Source: CAVSUR01 sp052143655 (GTDB taxonomy: Bacteria > Actinomycetota > Actinomycetes > Streptosporangiales > Streptosporangiaceae). From it: a DNA stretch of 5,607 bases. The DNA lies in contig JBKQSL010000389.1 of assembly GCA_052143655.1 (NCBI GenBank), positions 1 through 5,607 on the forward strand. The letters are read 5' to 3'. The translations under genes and the position numbers were made by a program. The notes below the pieces were generated by a model. It saw nothing but the letters and a program-made list of their open reading frames with translations. It had not been told where the DNA came from and searched no databases. Shown here in pieces: positions 1 through 5,477 of the stretch. Within the stretch, counting starts at the first letter, position 1. Each line of letters opens with the position of its first letter.

Positions 1-296
1 TCCGCCGGGTGCAGGTGGACCGCGTGGTCGAGGGGGCATACGCGGCGACGGTAGAGGTCGAGGGCCCGGCCGGGGTGCATCCTGTCGGCGCGCGTGCCAG
101 CGACGCGCTGAACCTGGCGGCGATCACCGGCGCCCCGGTCTTCGTCAATTCGAACCCGGCCAGCCCGCCCTGCCACCCCGGCGGCTGGCCAGGCATAGCC
201 GCTCTGTTCGGCAGCGCGATCCGGCGGCGGCGGCGTCCCCGCTGGCTCATGGCCGTGATGACGCGGATGAGCGGCGGCAGGCGAACCGGGCGGTAG
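1..296 (+). CDS. Bifunctional nuclease (DUF151/BFN) domain protein, 3' part only
   Basis: The gene enters from the left edge in the frame beginning at base 3 and stops at TAG 294-296; its 5' end lies outside the window. The visible 98 residues open with VDRVVEGAYAATVEVEG and continue through ARASDALNLAAITGAPVFVN. This is the strand pattern and the S-D-A-(L/I)-x-L-A-x-x-x-x-A-P-(I/V) signature of the DUF151 domain (bifunctional nuclease family, PF02577). Family members are small cytoplasmic proteins, some reported to have DNase/RNase activity; the physiological role in actinobacteria is unclear. After the domain the protein reads PASPPCHPGGWPGIAALFGS and then an Arg-rich tail with five consecutive Arg. 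That tail does not resemble the acidic ends I associate with the family, so a late frameshift is possible. The gene converges on the minus-strand transporter at 402 and shows no functional link to the metal genes. The domain call is fairly sure; the true C-terminus is not. Confidence 0.75.
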   Translation, partial: RRVQVDRVVEGAYAATVEVEGPAGVHPVGARASDALNLAAITGAPVFVNSNPASPPCHPGGWPGIAALFGSAIRRRRRPRWLMAVMTRMSGGRRTGR

Positions 297-373
297 CGGT
301 CAGTGCGTGGCCGGCGCGATCTCCCGCCAGCTACCCGAGGCGGGCAGCCTGACCTGGGCCGCCCTGCACCCCC

Positions 374-390
374 GCCCGGCCCGGCCGGGC
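374..390. terminator. GC-rich hairpin between convergent genes, possible bidirectional terminator
   Basis: The arms GCCCGGC (374-380) and GCCGGGC (384-390) form a perfect 7-bp stem with a 3-base loop. It lies in the 105-base gap between the DUF151 stop at 296 and the end of the minus-strand CDF-like gene at 402. No T-tract follows on either strand, as is common for actinobacterial hairpins. The position supports a terminator role, but short GC palindromes arise easily at this base composition. Confidence 0.35.
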
Positions 391-401
391 AAGCCCAGCC
401 T

Positions 402-1013
402 TCAGCGCGGCCGGGCGAAGATCTCCCGCACCTCGCACCCGGCGTAGTAGACGAGCACGTAGCCGGCGGCCGGATCGGCCCACCACCAGCGGGCCGCGGC
501 GTTGAGCACCAGGCCGGCCAGCACCGCGGCGGCCAGGATCCCGTCGACCATCGTGACCCGGCCTTCGGTCCGCAGCACCGGGTTGTCCAGCGCGCGGCCA
601 GTGCGGGCCTTGCCCCACGCCAGCGTGAACATCACCGTGGCGGTGACCGCGGTCCAGGCGATCCCGAGCCGTGACGGGCGTGGGTGGTACCGGGCCGCCA
701 GGACCACGGTGGACTGCACCAGCAGGTACACCGCCAGGACCGCGAATGCACACCCGATCAGCCGCAGGGCCCGGTGCTGGCGGGCAGCCCCGGTGCCGGA
801 CAGCTCCCAGATCACCACTACCGACGCGCCGATCTCGATCAGCGAATCCAGGCCGAACCCGGCCAGCGCCACCGAGCGGGCCGAGATCGCGGCGATGGCC
901 AGGGCGACGATTCCGGCGACGTTCCAGCCCAGCGTCGCGTATTCCAGGGCCAAGCCCCGGCGCAGCAGGGCCGGGCGGTCTGCGTGCCCTGTCAGGTGCA
1001 TTCCTCCCAGCAT
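402..1013 (-). CDS. Half-size CDF-like cation transporter (copy A, intact)
   Basis: This 203-residue protein looks like the membrane domain of a cation diffusion facilitator without the usual cytoplasmic C-terminal domain. About six hydrophobic segments are visible. The TM2 signature GFGLDSLIEIGAS (D56, E60) corresponds to the DxxxD metal site of FieF/CzcD-type proteins. A TM5-like segment carries D157, and a TM6-like segment begins WWWADP (D180). In TM5 the usual HxxxD reads V153xxxD157, so one expected metal ligand is absent, and the substrate cannot be inferred. I chose ATG 1013 because GGAGGAA (minus strand, 1028-1022) lies 8 bases upstream; ATG 1001 has GGGAGG only 2 bases away. The start lies inside the end of the upstream copy B, with a 22-base overlap, which suggests co-translation. 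It is a clear but distant paralogue of the gene at 2726-3328. Family membership is confident; transport activity is inferred. Confidence 0.8.
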   Translation of the reverse strand: MLGGMHLTGHADRPALLRRGLALEYATLGWNVAGIVALAIAAISARSVALAGFGLDSLIEIGASVVVIWELSGTGAARQHRALRLIGCAFAVLAVYLLVQSTVVLAARYHPRPSRLGIAWTAVTATVMFTLAWGKARTGRALDNPVLRTEGRVTMVDGILAAAVLAGLVLNAAARWWWADPAAGYVLVYYAGCEVREIFARPR

Positions 1014-1312
1014 TCGACGCCTTCCTCCTGCGCCGTCAGGTAGGCGGCCAGGGCGAAAAACGTCAGCGCGATGAGCCGGACCGCGCGCGTCTGCCGGTCC
1101 CGGCCCGCGAGCTCCCCGCGCATCTGCCAGATCACGATCGCAGCGGAACATATCTCGATCACAGAGTCCAGGCCGAACCCGGCCAGTGCCGCTGACGAGG
1201 CCAGCACCGCCGCGGTGACCGCGACCGCTGCCTCGACGGTCATCCATGCCACGCTGGCGTACTCCAGCCACAGCCCCCGCTGCCGCAGGCTCGCCTCGGC
1301 GGCCGCTGTCAT
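992..1312 (-). CDS. Truncated half-size CDF-like protein (copy B, C-terminal half missing)
   Basis: The reading frame gives 106 residues from ATG 1312, with GGAGGAG (minus strand, 1330-1324) 11 bases upstream. Residues 10-92 match residues 12-94 of the intact protein at 2726-3328 at roughly 70% identity by eye, including LEYAS, WMT, EAAVAVTA, GFGLDSVIE (TM2 site) and TFFALA. Homology stops abruptly in TM3 after AAYLT. The remaining 13 residues (tail ending CWEECT) come from the ribosome-binding region of copy A, and the stop TGA 992-994 lies inside copy A. TM4-TM6, including the TM5 ligands and the WWxADP segment, are gone. The simplest explanation is a deletion that removed the 3' half and fused the gene to the leader of copy A. 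A product with two or three membrane segments could still be made, but it is unlikely to transport alone. The frame is open upstream, so it can also be read as the tail of the CzcD-like remnant. Confidence 0.65.
   Translation of the reverse strand: MTAAAEASLRQRGLWLEYASVAWMTVEAAVAVTAAVLASSAALAGFGLDSVIEICSAAIVIWQMRGELAGRDRQTRAVRLIALTFFALAAYLTAQEEGVECWEECT
1022..1028 (-). promoter_or_regulatory. Shine-Dalgarno GGAGGAA deciding the start of copy A
   Basis: On the minus strand GGAGGAA is followed by 8 bases and ATG 1013. It is the strongest ribosome-binding site in the window. It lies inside the coding tail of truncated copy B, which supports the view that the copy B tail was originally non-coding leader of copy A. 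Confidence 0.6.
1037..1285 (-). repeat. Diverged inverted repeat, minus-strand arm (paired with 2759-3007)
   Basis: This 249-base stretch encodes residues 10-92 of copy B and aligns without gaps, at the protein level, with residues 12-94 of copy C on the opposite strand. About 61 of 83-85 positions are identical by eye. The DNA is also visibly similar, for example around the GFGLDSVIE codons. It reflects gene duplication in inverted orientation across the SHOCT/arsR segment rather than a mobile-element end. Confidence 0.6.
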
Positions 1313-1925
1313 GCTCGCTCGATCTCCTCCAGGCCAGGCAGAACCGGAGGCACACTGGTGCAAGATCGGCTCGTGGTCACGGTGTCCCGGCGGCTCGATC
1401 TGGAAGGTGAAGTGCTCGATGTCGAAGTGGTCGGCCAGGCACCCGGCCAGCTGGTCCGGCACCGGGCCGCCGCCTGTCTCGTGTTCCACCACCACGTGAG
1501 CAGACAGCAAGTTGACCCCGCTGGTGATCGTCCAGGCGTGCAGGTAATTCACATCGATTACCCCGGCGGCCTCCAGCATGTGCCGCCGCACGTCCTGCAG
1601 GTCCACGCCCTTTGGGGTGGCCTCCAGCAGGACGCCTCCGGCCTGGCGCAGCAGATTCCAGGTCCGCAGGATGATCAGCACCGCGATCAGCAGCGACGCG
1701 ATCGGGTCGGCCCGCTCGAACCCGGTCAGCATGATGACGACCGCAGCCACGATCACTCCGGCCGCGCCGAGCAGATCGGCCGTTGCGCCGCTTCCACGAT
1801 CACGAACACACCGATCGCGAACAACAGCAGCGCATTCAGCGCAGCCGCCAGGATTCCTTCCCCTGGTACCCGAACGTCCGCGCTTGCGACGCCGGGCGCT
1901 GGGCCTGCCGGATCGACAGGAGGCG
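1313..1925 (-). pseudogene. Broken CzcD-like cation diffusion facilitator
   Basis: Three frames hold consecutive parts of a CzcD-type CDF. The first (about 1925-1858) reads SIRQAQRPASQARTFGYQG, the loop before TM3. A shift of one base leads to GILAAALNALLLFAIGVF and IVEAAQR (about 1857-1782), which is TM3. A second change of frame near 1781 leads to ADLLGAAGVIVAAVVI (TM5), RADPIASLLIAVLI (TM6), and the cytoplasmic metallochaperone-like domain with YLHAWTITSG, LSAHVVVEH and DIEHFTFQIE, ending in a His-rich stretch near 1355. Between IVEAAQR and ADLLG about 40-50 residues expected from the family are missing: TM4, the His-rich loop and the His of the TM5 HxxxD site. TM1-TM2 are also unrecognisable upstream. 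The last segment has no stop before ATG 1312 of copy B and runs into it in frame. CDF proteins export Zn, Cd or Co as dimers; this one cannot be functional as written. Two frame changes plus a missing domain point to real decay rather than sequencing error alone. Confidence 0.75.
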
Positions 1926-2036
1926 GTCGTTATCCGCATCATTCAGGGCCGCTAGCTGTGACTTGTGACCCTGTCGGCCGCGCTGGTCGCGGAGCGAGGC
2001 TGGGGCAAGGAAGCTGGTGAGACGGGGAAGGATGTC

Positions 2037-2294
2037 ATGGGCGGAATGATGGGCGCGGGCGGCATGGGGGCCTGGCTTGTCTTCTGGACAGTCCTCGGCG
2101 TCGCGGTGCTCGTGGCCGCGGGGGTGGTGGCAGCCCGGATCATGTCCGGCGGCCACCGGACGGAGCTGCCGTCAGCGCGAGGCGGGCAACTTTCGAATCT
2201 GGATGAGGCCAGGGCTGCCCTGCGAATGCGGTATGCGAACGGGGAGATCTCCCGGGAGGACTACCTGCAGGGCAAGGTGGAACTAGAGGACTAG
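2037..2294 (+). CDS. Small membrane protein with C-terminal SHOCT domain
   Basis: The 85-residue protein has a Met/Gly-rich start (MGGMMGAGGMG), one membrane segment at about residues 12-35 (LVFWTVLGVAVLVAAGVVAA), a short linker, and a SHOCT domain at about 54-85 (LDEARAALRMRYANGEISREDY). The RYAxGEIxxEDY core is typical of the family. SHOCT is a short C-terminal helical domain thought to mediate oligomerisation; its biochemical role is not settled. Small Met-rich membrane SHOCT proteins often sit beside metal-resistance genes, which fits this context, but the Met residues alone do not prove metal binding. I chose ATG 2037 because GGGGAAGG (2024-2031) sits 5 bases upstream. A GTG at 1965 would add 24 hydrophilic residues with no evident ribosome-binding site. 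The gene is divergent from the CDF remnant and lies 81 bases before the ArsR-type gene. Confidence 0.82.
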   Translation: MGGMMGAGGMGAWLVFWTVLGVAVLVAAGVVAARIMSGGHRTELPSARGGQLSNLDEARAALRMRYANGEISREDYLQGKVELED

Positions 2295-2359
2295 ACCCGC
2301 CCGCGCCGTGGCTGCGTTGCGCTGGAGCCTGGGCCGGAACCGCGCGTCAGTAGCGTTCA

Positions 2360-2378
2360 CCGATATCATCGGCATATG
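2360..2378 (+). promoter_or_regulatory. Candidate leaderless promoter and operator of the arsR/cmtR-like operon
   Basis: Just before the repressor start is CCGATATCATCGG (2360-2372), an inverted repeat of CCGAT/ATCGG with a 3-base spacer. Within it TATCAT (2364-2369) fits a TANNNT -10 element and ends 6 bases before ATG 2376. No Shine-Dalgarno sequence is visible, so transcription may begin at the start codon itself, as in leaderless actinobacterial mRNAs. No convincing -35 element is seen. An operator overlapping the -10 is the usual layout for autorepression by ArsR/SmtB proteins. This is an inference from the sequence alone. Confidence 0.45.
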
Positions 2379-2729
2379 GCGATGCAAACTAGTGCGGTCA
2401 CGGCATCCAGGGCTGGGCTGGGCCCGGCGGCGGCGTTGTTCCGGTCACTGGGTGATCCGGCCCGGCTGGCGATCGTGCGCCGCCTGGCCGGCGGTGAGGC
2501 CCGCGTGACCGACCTGACCAGCGAGCTGGGCCTGGCGCAGTCGACGGTTTCTAAGCACCTGGCCTGCCTGCGCGGCTGCGCACTGGTTAACGTGCGGGCG
2601 GCGGGCCGGGCATCGGTGTACTCACTGGCCCAGCCCGCGCTGCTGGACCTGTTCACTGCGGCTGAGCAGGTACTGGCCGCGACCGGGAACGCGGTCGCGC
2701 TGTGCCCCGCCTACGGGCAGCTACGGTGA
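2376..2729 (+). CDS. ArsR/SmtB-family metal-sensing repressor, CmtR-like
   Basis: This 117-residue winged-helix protein has the family's usual length. SLGDPARLAIVRRL (24-37) forms the conserved N-terminal helices. LTSELGLAQSTVSKHLACLR (47-66) is the helix-turn-helix with the recognition helix. AAGRASVYSL (75-84) is the wing. Cysteines lie at C64 and C68 in the recognition-helix region (LACLRGCALV) and at C110 near the C-terminus (VALCPAYG). Mycobacterial CmtR binds Cd(II) and Pb(II) through C57 and C61 of a similar CLRGC motif plus C102 from the partner subunit, so this protein has the CmtR-type ligand set rather than the ArsR, SmtB or CadC set. It should repress as a dimer and release DNA on metal binding. 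The gene overlaps the downstream CDF-like exporter by GTGA, so repressor and exporter are probably one transcript. ATG 2376 is used; no ribosome-binding site precedes it. Family is sure and sensor type likely; the metal is unproven. Confidence 0.9.
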   Translation: MAMQTSAVTASRAGLGPAAALFRSLGDPARLAIVRRLAGGEARVTDLTSELGLAQSTVSKHLACLRGCALVNVRAAGRASVYSLAQPALLDLFTAAEQVLAATGNAVALCPAYGQLR

Positions 2730-3328
2730 CCGCCACCGCGACCGGCCTGGCGCGGTGGCGGCGCCGGGGGTTCTGGCTGGAATACGCCTCCATGGCCTGG
2801 ATGACCGCCGAGGCCGCGGTCGCCGTCACCGCCGGGATGCTGGCGTCTTCGGTCGCACTCACTGGGTTCGGGCTGGACTCGGTGATCGAGTTCTTCGCCG
2901 CCGCCGTCGTGGTCTGGCAGCTGCGTGGTGAGATCGCGGGCCAGGAGCGGGAGACGAAGGCTGTGCGCCTGATCGGGGTGACGTTCTTCGCCCTCGCCGT
3001 CTACCTGGCCGTCGCGGGCATCCGTGACCTGGTCACCGGCGCGCAGCCGCGGGAGTCAGTGCCCGGACTCGTTATCGCCGCCGCGGCGCTGCTGGTCATG
3101 CCCGGGCTCGCCGTGGCCAAGCGCCTCACCGGCCGGGCGCTGGGCAGCCGGACCCTGTTCGCCGACTCCGCCGAGACCGCCTTTTGCGCCGCCACCTCCG
3201 CGGCCACCCTGCTCGGCGTCGGCCTCAACGCCTGGGCCGGCTGGTGGCAGGCCGACCCGATCGCCGGGCTGTCCATCGCCGCCCTGGCGGTCAAAGAAGG
3301 CCTCGAAGCCTTCGAAGACCACGACTGA
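2726..3328 (+). CDS. Half-size CDF-like cation transporter (copy C), coupled to the CmtR-like repressor
   Basis: This 200-residue membrane protein has about six hydrophobic segments and no cytoplasmic C-terminal domain, ending after TM6 with a short acidic tail. Key residues are D51 and E55 in TM2 (GFGLDSVIE), E150 and C154 in TM5 (ADSAETAFCA, where CDF proteins normally have HxxxD), and D177 in the TM6 entry WWQADPIAGL. Position and fold suggest efflux of a divalent cation across the plasma membrane. A cysteine at the TM5 site would suit a soft metal such as Cd or Pb and matches the thiol sensor upstream, but this is inference. I chose GTG 2726 because it overlaps the repressor stop as GTGA, a classical translational-coupling arrangement; GTG 2702 would add 8 residues inside the repressor gene. 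It is about 70% identical by eye to truncated copy B over the N-terminal half, and more distant from copy A. The frame is intact. Confidence 0.85.
   Translation: MTATATGLARWRRRGFWLEYASMAWMTAEAAVAVTAGMLASSVALTGFGLDSVIEFFAAAVVVWQLRGEIAGQERETKAVRLIGVTFFALAVYLAVAGIRDLVTGAQPRESVPGLVIAAAALLVMPGLAVAKRLTGRALGSRTLFADSAETAFCAATSAATLLGVGLNAWAGWWQADPIAGLSIAALAVKEGLEAFEDHD
2759..3007 (+). repeat. Diverged inverted repeat, plus-strand arm (paired with 1037-1285)
   Basis: This is the counterpart of the minus-strand arm within copy B. The arms are separated by roughly 1.5 kb holding the CDF remnant, the SHOCT gene and the repressor. The similarity ends at the point where copy B is truncated, so the repeat also marks the deletion boundary. 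Confidence 0.6.
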
Positions 3329-3390
3329 CCCGCCCCCCCAGTTCCCGGCAGGTCTGGTCATGCTCTCACCAGGGGATGGACGGTACGGCT

Positions 3391-3404
3391 CCGGGACTTC
3401 CCGG
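3391..3404. terminator. Short hairpin between convergent genes, weak terminator candidate
   Basis: CCGGG (3391-3395) and CCCGG (3400-3404) form a perfect 5-bp stem with loop ACTT. It lies in the 79-base gap between the end of copy C at 3328 and the reconstructed MFS stop at 3408. A second pairing, CTGGT (3354-3358) with ACCAG (3368-3372), lies in the same gap. No T-tract is present, and both stems are short. Confidence 0.25.
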
Positions 3405-3407
3405 CGG

Positions 3408-4600
3408 TCACGGGTGAGGCACCGGCCGGGGATGGGTTTCCCGCTTGAATGTCCAGGCGAGGAGGCCGGAGGCGGCGGTGAGGACGGCCGCCACCGAGAC
3501 GGCTGCGTCGAGGCTGGCCAGGGCGGCGGTTATGCCGCCGATCAGGGCGCCGCTGGCGTAGCCGGCGTCGCGCCAGAACCGGTAGACGCCCAGGGCGGAT
3601 ACCGCCAGCCGGGGTGGGTGGCGTCGCTGACCGCGGCGAGCAGCGTCGGGCAGACCTGGGAGGTGCCGACGCCGAGGAGGAAGGCGCCGGCCAGCCCGGC
3701 CGCCAGGGCGTGGGAGATGCCGGCGGTGATGACGGCCAGGCCGGCGGCCTGGATGAGCATCCCGGCCACGATCGGGGCTTGCGTCCGATCCGGCCGGCGA
3801 GATGGCCGGCGGCGATCATCCCGGCGGCCCACATGAACGGGTACAGGGCCTTGATGTAGCCGACGCCGGTGACCGACACGCCGTGGTCGACCAGCAGGAC
3901 CGGCAGCACGACCCAGACCAGGCCGTCGTTGAGGTTGGTGACCAGCCCGGCCTGGCTGACAGCCGCCAGGGTGCGGTCGGTCCAGGAGACCCGCAGGGCG
4001 ATCTCACGGAACGGCGGATGCGGCGCGGCCTGCCGGGGTGCTGGCGGGCCTCGGCGAGCCCAGGCGGCGGTGTCGCGGTCCGCGAGCGCGGACAGGGCCA
4101 GGCCGGCGATGGCGTAGCCCGCGCCGAGCAGTTCCGGGGCCGGGCGCAGCCCGAACCAGGTGGCCAGGTAGCCGGTGGCCAGCGCGGTGACGGCCACGCC
4201 GAGGTAGCCGGCGGTCTCGTTGATGCCCAGGGCGACGCCGCGGCGGCCGGGGCCGATCAGGTCGATCTTCATGCTGACCGTCATCGACCAGGTCAGGCCC
4301 TGATTGACGCCGAGCAGGACGTTGGCGGCGATCACCCAGGCCCAGCTGGGCCCATAGGCGAGCATGAACGGCACGGGCAGTCCGATGAGGCAGCCCGCGA
4401 CCAGGATGGCCCAGCCTGGCGGGTGTGGCGTCCGGTGATCGCGCCGCCGACGGCGTTGGTGATTGCCTTGGTGAATCCGAAGACCGCGACGAAGACCGCG
4501 ATGGCGATCTCGCCGAGGTGAAACTGCTCGGCCCCGACCAGCGGGGTGACGGTGCGTTCCAGGCCGACCAGGCCGCCGACGAAAAAATTCTCGGATGCAT
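3408..4600 (-). pseudogene. Major facilitator superfamily transporter with four frameshifts
   Basis: Reading from ATG 4600, the frame is lost at the T6 run (4582-4587). It continues as FFVGGLVGLERTVTPLVGAE and TKAITNAVGGAITG, changes near 4411-4427 to ILVAGCLIGLPVPFMLAYGP and NVLLGVNQGLTWSMTV, changes near 3774-3777 (after GRIGRK) to PIVAGMLIQAAGLAVITAG and QVCPTLLAAVSDATHP, and changes near 3597-3606 to SALGVYRFWRDAGYASGALI, stopping at TGA 3410-3408. Each step is in the direction of one missing base. Restoring four bases gives exactly 399 codons (398 residues), normal for a 12-TM MFS permease. The NVLLGVNQGL and GRIGRK loops are typical MFS features. The substrate is unknown; the metal context is suggestive only. 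CAGGA about 9 bases before ATG 4600 is a usable ribosome-binding site. It is either a recent pseudogene or a stretch with indel errors. Neighbouring genes of similar length are intact, which slightly favours real decay, but the uniform direction and a homopolymer site favour error. Confidence 0.78.
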
Positions 4601-4703
4601 CAGATCAGGTCCTGCGGCGACGCATAGCAGGGTGTTATGGCTATCGGCGGGCTTTTTGGCCTGCGGCTGCGGTTGCCTGCGGGGAGGACTGGGGCTTGGG
4701 GGG
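4601..4703 (-). other. Intergenic gap between DUF2182 gene and MFS gene
   Basis: The 103 bases between two codirectional minus-strand genes hold no gene I can support. On the minus strand TGCTAT, about 35 bases before ATG 4600, could serve as a -10 element, without a convincing -35. The palindrome GATGCATC (4594-4601) overlaps the MFS start codon. Both are weak, and it is undecided whether the MFS gene has its own promoter. Confidence 0.3.
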
Positions 4704-5477
4704 TCAGTTCATCATCATTTGCGGCGCGGCGTGCAGGCCGGGGGCGAGCCAGGGGAGCCAGATCGTGGCCACGGCGAGGGCCAGCGCGGCGACGCCCGCG
4801 AGCCGGCCGGCCGCGGGGCCCCATCGCCAGGCCTTCTCGATCAGTACCAGCGTGGCCACGGCGACCATCGCTGCCACGTTCATCACGCCCACCGCGATCA
4901 GGATTACCATCAGGCCCCAGCAGCAGCCCAGGCAGTATCCGCCGTGATGGGCGCCCACGCGCAGGTCGCGGGACCTGCCGCGATACGAGCCGTAGTGCAG
5001 GAGCAGCCCGAGCGGGGAGCGGCAATGCGCGAGACAGCGGTCCTTCAGGGGGGTGAGCTGGTAGATCCCGCAAGCGGCGAAGACCGCCACGGCCATGACG
5101 TGTGCGGCGCTGGGATGCTTCCCGGTCAGCCAGCCGGCGAGCCAGGCCAGCCCGTAGGCGGGCACGCCCGCCGCCGACCAGACCGCGAGATAGCCCGCCA
5201 CGAGCCCGGCGATCCTTATCGCCCGCCTGCCGTGGATGGTCCTGGCGTACAGCGAGGCCACGGGCGATACCGACGGGAGCATCATGGCGGCCATCATCAG
5301 CGTCCAGACCGGCACGAACGCGGCCAGGCCCAGCCCCATCGTGCCCGCCATCCCGGCCATCCCGCGGGCGAGCGCGACGGTCGCAGCCCAGGCACCTGCT
5401 GCCAGGATCAGCAGGAACGCGACTTCACGGCTCGCCAGGCCGGGCCGTAGCCGGGTGAGCCCGGAGGAGCTGCTCAC
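4704..5477 (-). CDS. DUF2182 predicted metal-binding integral membrane protein
   Basis: This 257-residue protein has about six or seven membrane segments and the DUF2182 hallmarks. These are WTLMMAAMMLPS in an early TM (58-69), YQLTPLKDRCLAHCRSP (139-155) with C148 and C152 after a TM, and GAHHGGYCLGCCWGLM (175-190) with H177, H178, C182, C185 and C186 at the mouth of the next TM. The Cys/His clusters and Met-rich TM are why the family is annotated as predicted metal-binding; no transport or enzymatic activity is established to my knowledge. GTG 5477 is chosen because it overlaps the upstream DUF1326 stop as GTGA, implying translational coupling; no strong Shine-Dalgarno is seen. DUF1326 and DUF2182 genes are recurrent neighbours, which supports both calls. 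The C-terminus ends PQMMMN. The frame is complete and clean, in contrast to the downstream MFS gene. Family call sure, function unknown. Confidence 0.88.
   Translation of the reverse strand: MSSSSGLTRLRPGLASREVAFLLILAAGAWAATVALARGMAGMAGTMGLGLAAFVPVWTLMMAAMMLPSVSPVASLYARTIHGRRAIRIAGLVAGYLAVWSAAGVPAYGLAWLAGWLTGKHPSAAHVMAVAVFAACGIYQLTPLKDRCLAHCRSPLGLLLHYGSYRGRSRDLRVGAHHGGYCLGCCWGLMVILIAVGVMNVAAMVAVATLVLIEKAWRWGPAAGRLAGVAALALAVATIWLPWLAPGLHAAPQMMMN

Noticed and set aside
307..447. Plus-strand frame of 46 codons from GTG 307 with strong GC third-position bias
   Set aside because: No ribosome-binding site or family match, and it runs into the end of copy A on the other strand. Kept only as a hint of possible decay.
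303..1195. Long plus-strand open frames opposite the minus-strand CDF-like genes
   Set aside because: They are Arg/Pro/Gly-rich, lack domain features, and are antisense to genes with clear membrane segments and CDF motifs; such frames are expected at this GC content.
1014..1355. N-terminal extension of the frame containing copy A up to 1355
   Set aside because: The added residues are Arg/Gly-rich, lie over copy B in another frame, and a strong ribosome-binding site supports ATG 1013.
1358..2020. Plus-strand open frame of 220 codons
   Set aside because: It is antisense to the CDF remnant, whose domain matches are unambiguous, and has a His/Gln-rich composition typical of a shadow frame.
3802..4521. 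Plus-strand open frame of 239 codons
   Set aside because: It is antisense to the MFS gene and has Gly/Asp/Gln-rich shadow composition.
4594..4601. GATGCATC palindrome over the MFS start as an operator
   Set aside because: Eight bases are too short, no second half-site is present, and an extended symmetry breaks immediately outside.
4425..5450. Plus-strand open frame of 341 codons
   Set aside because: It is antisense to the DUF2182 gene and the MFS start and contains low-complexity Gly/Gln/His/Arg sequence without recognisable domains.
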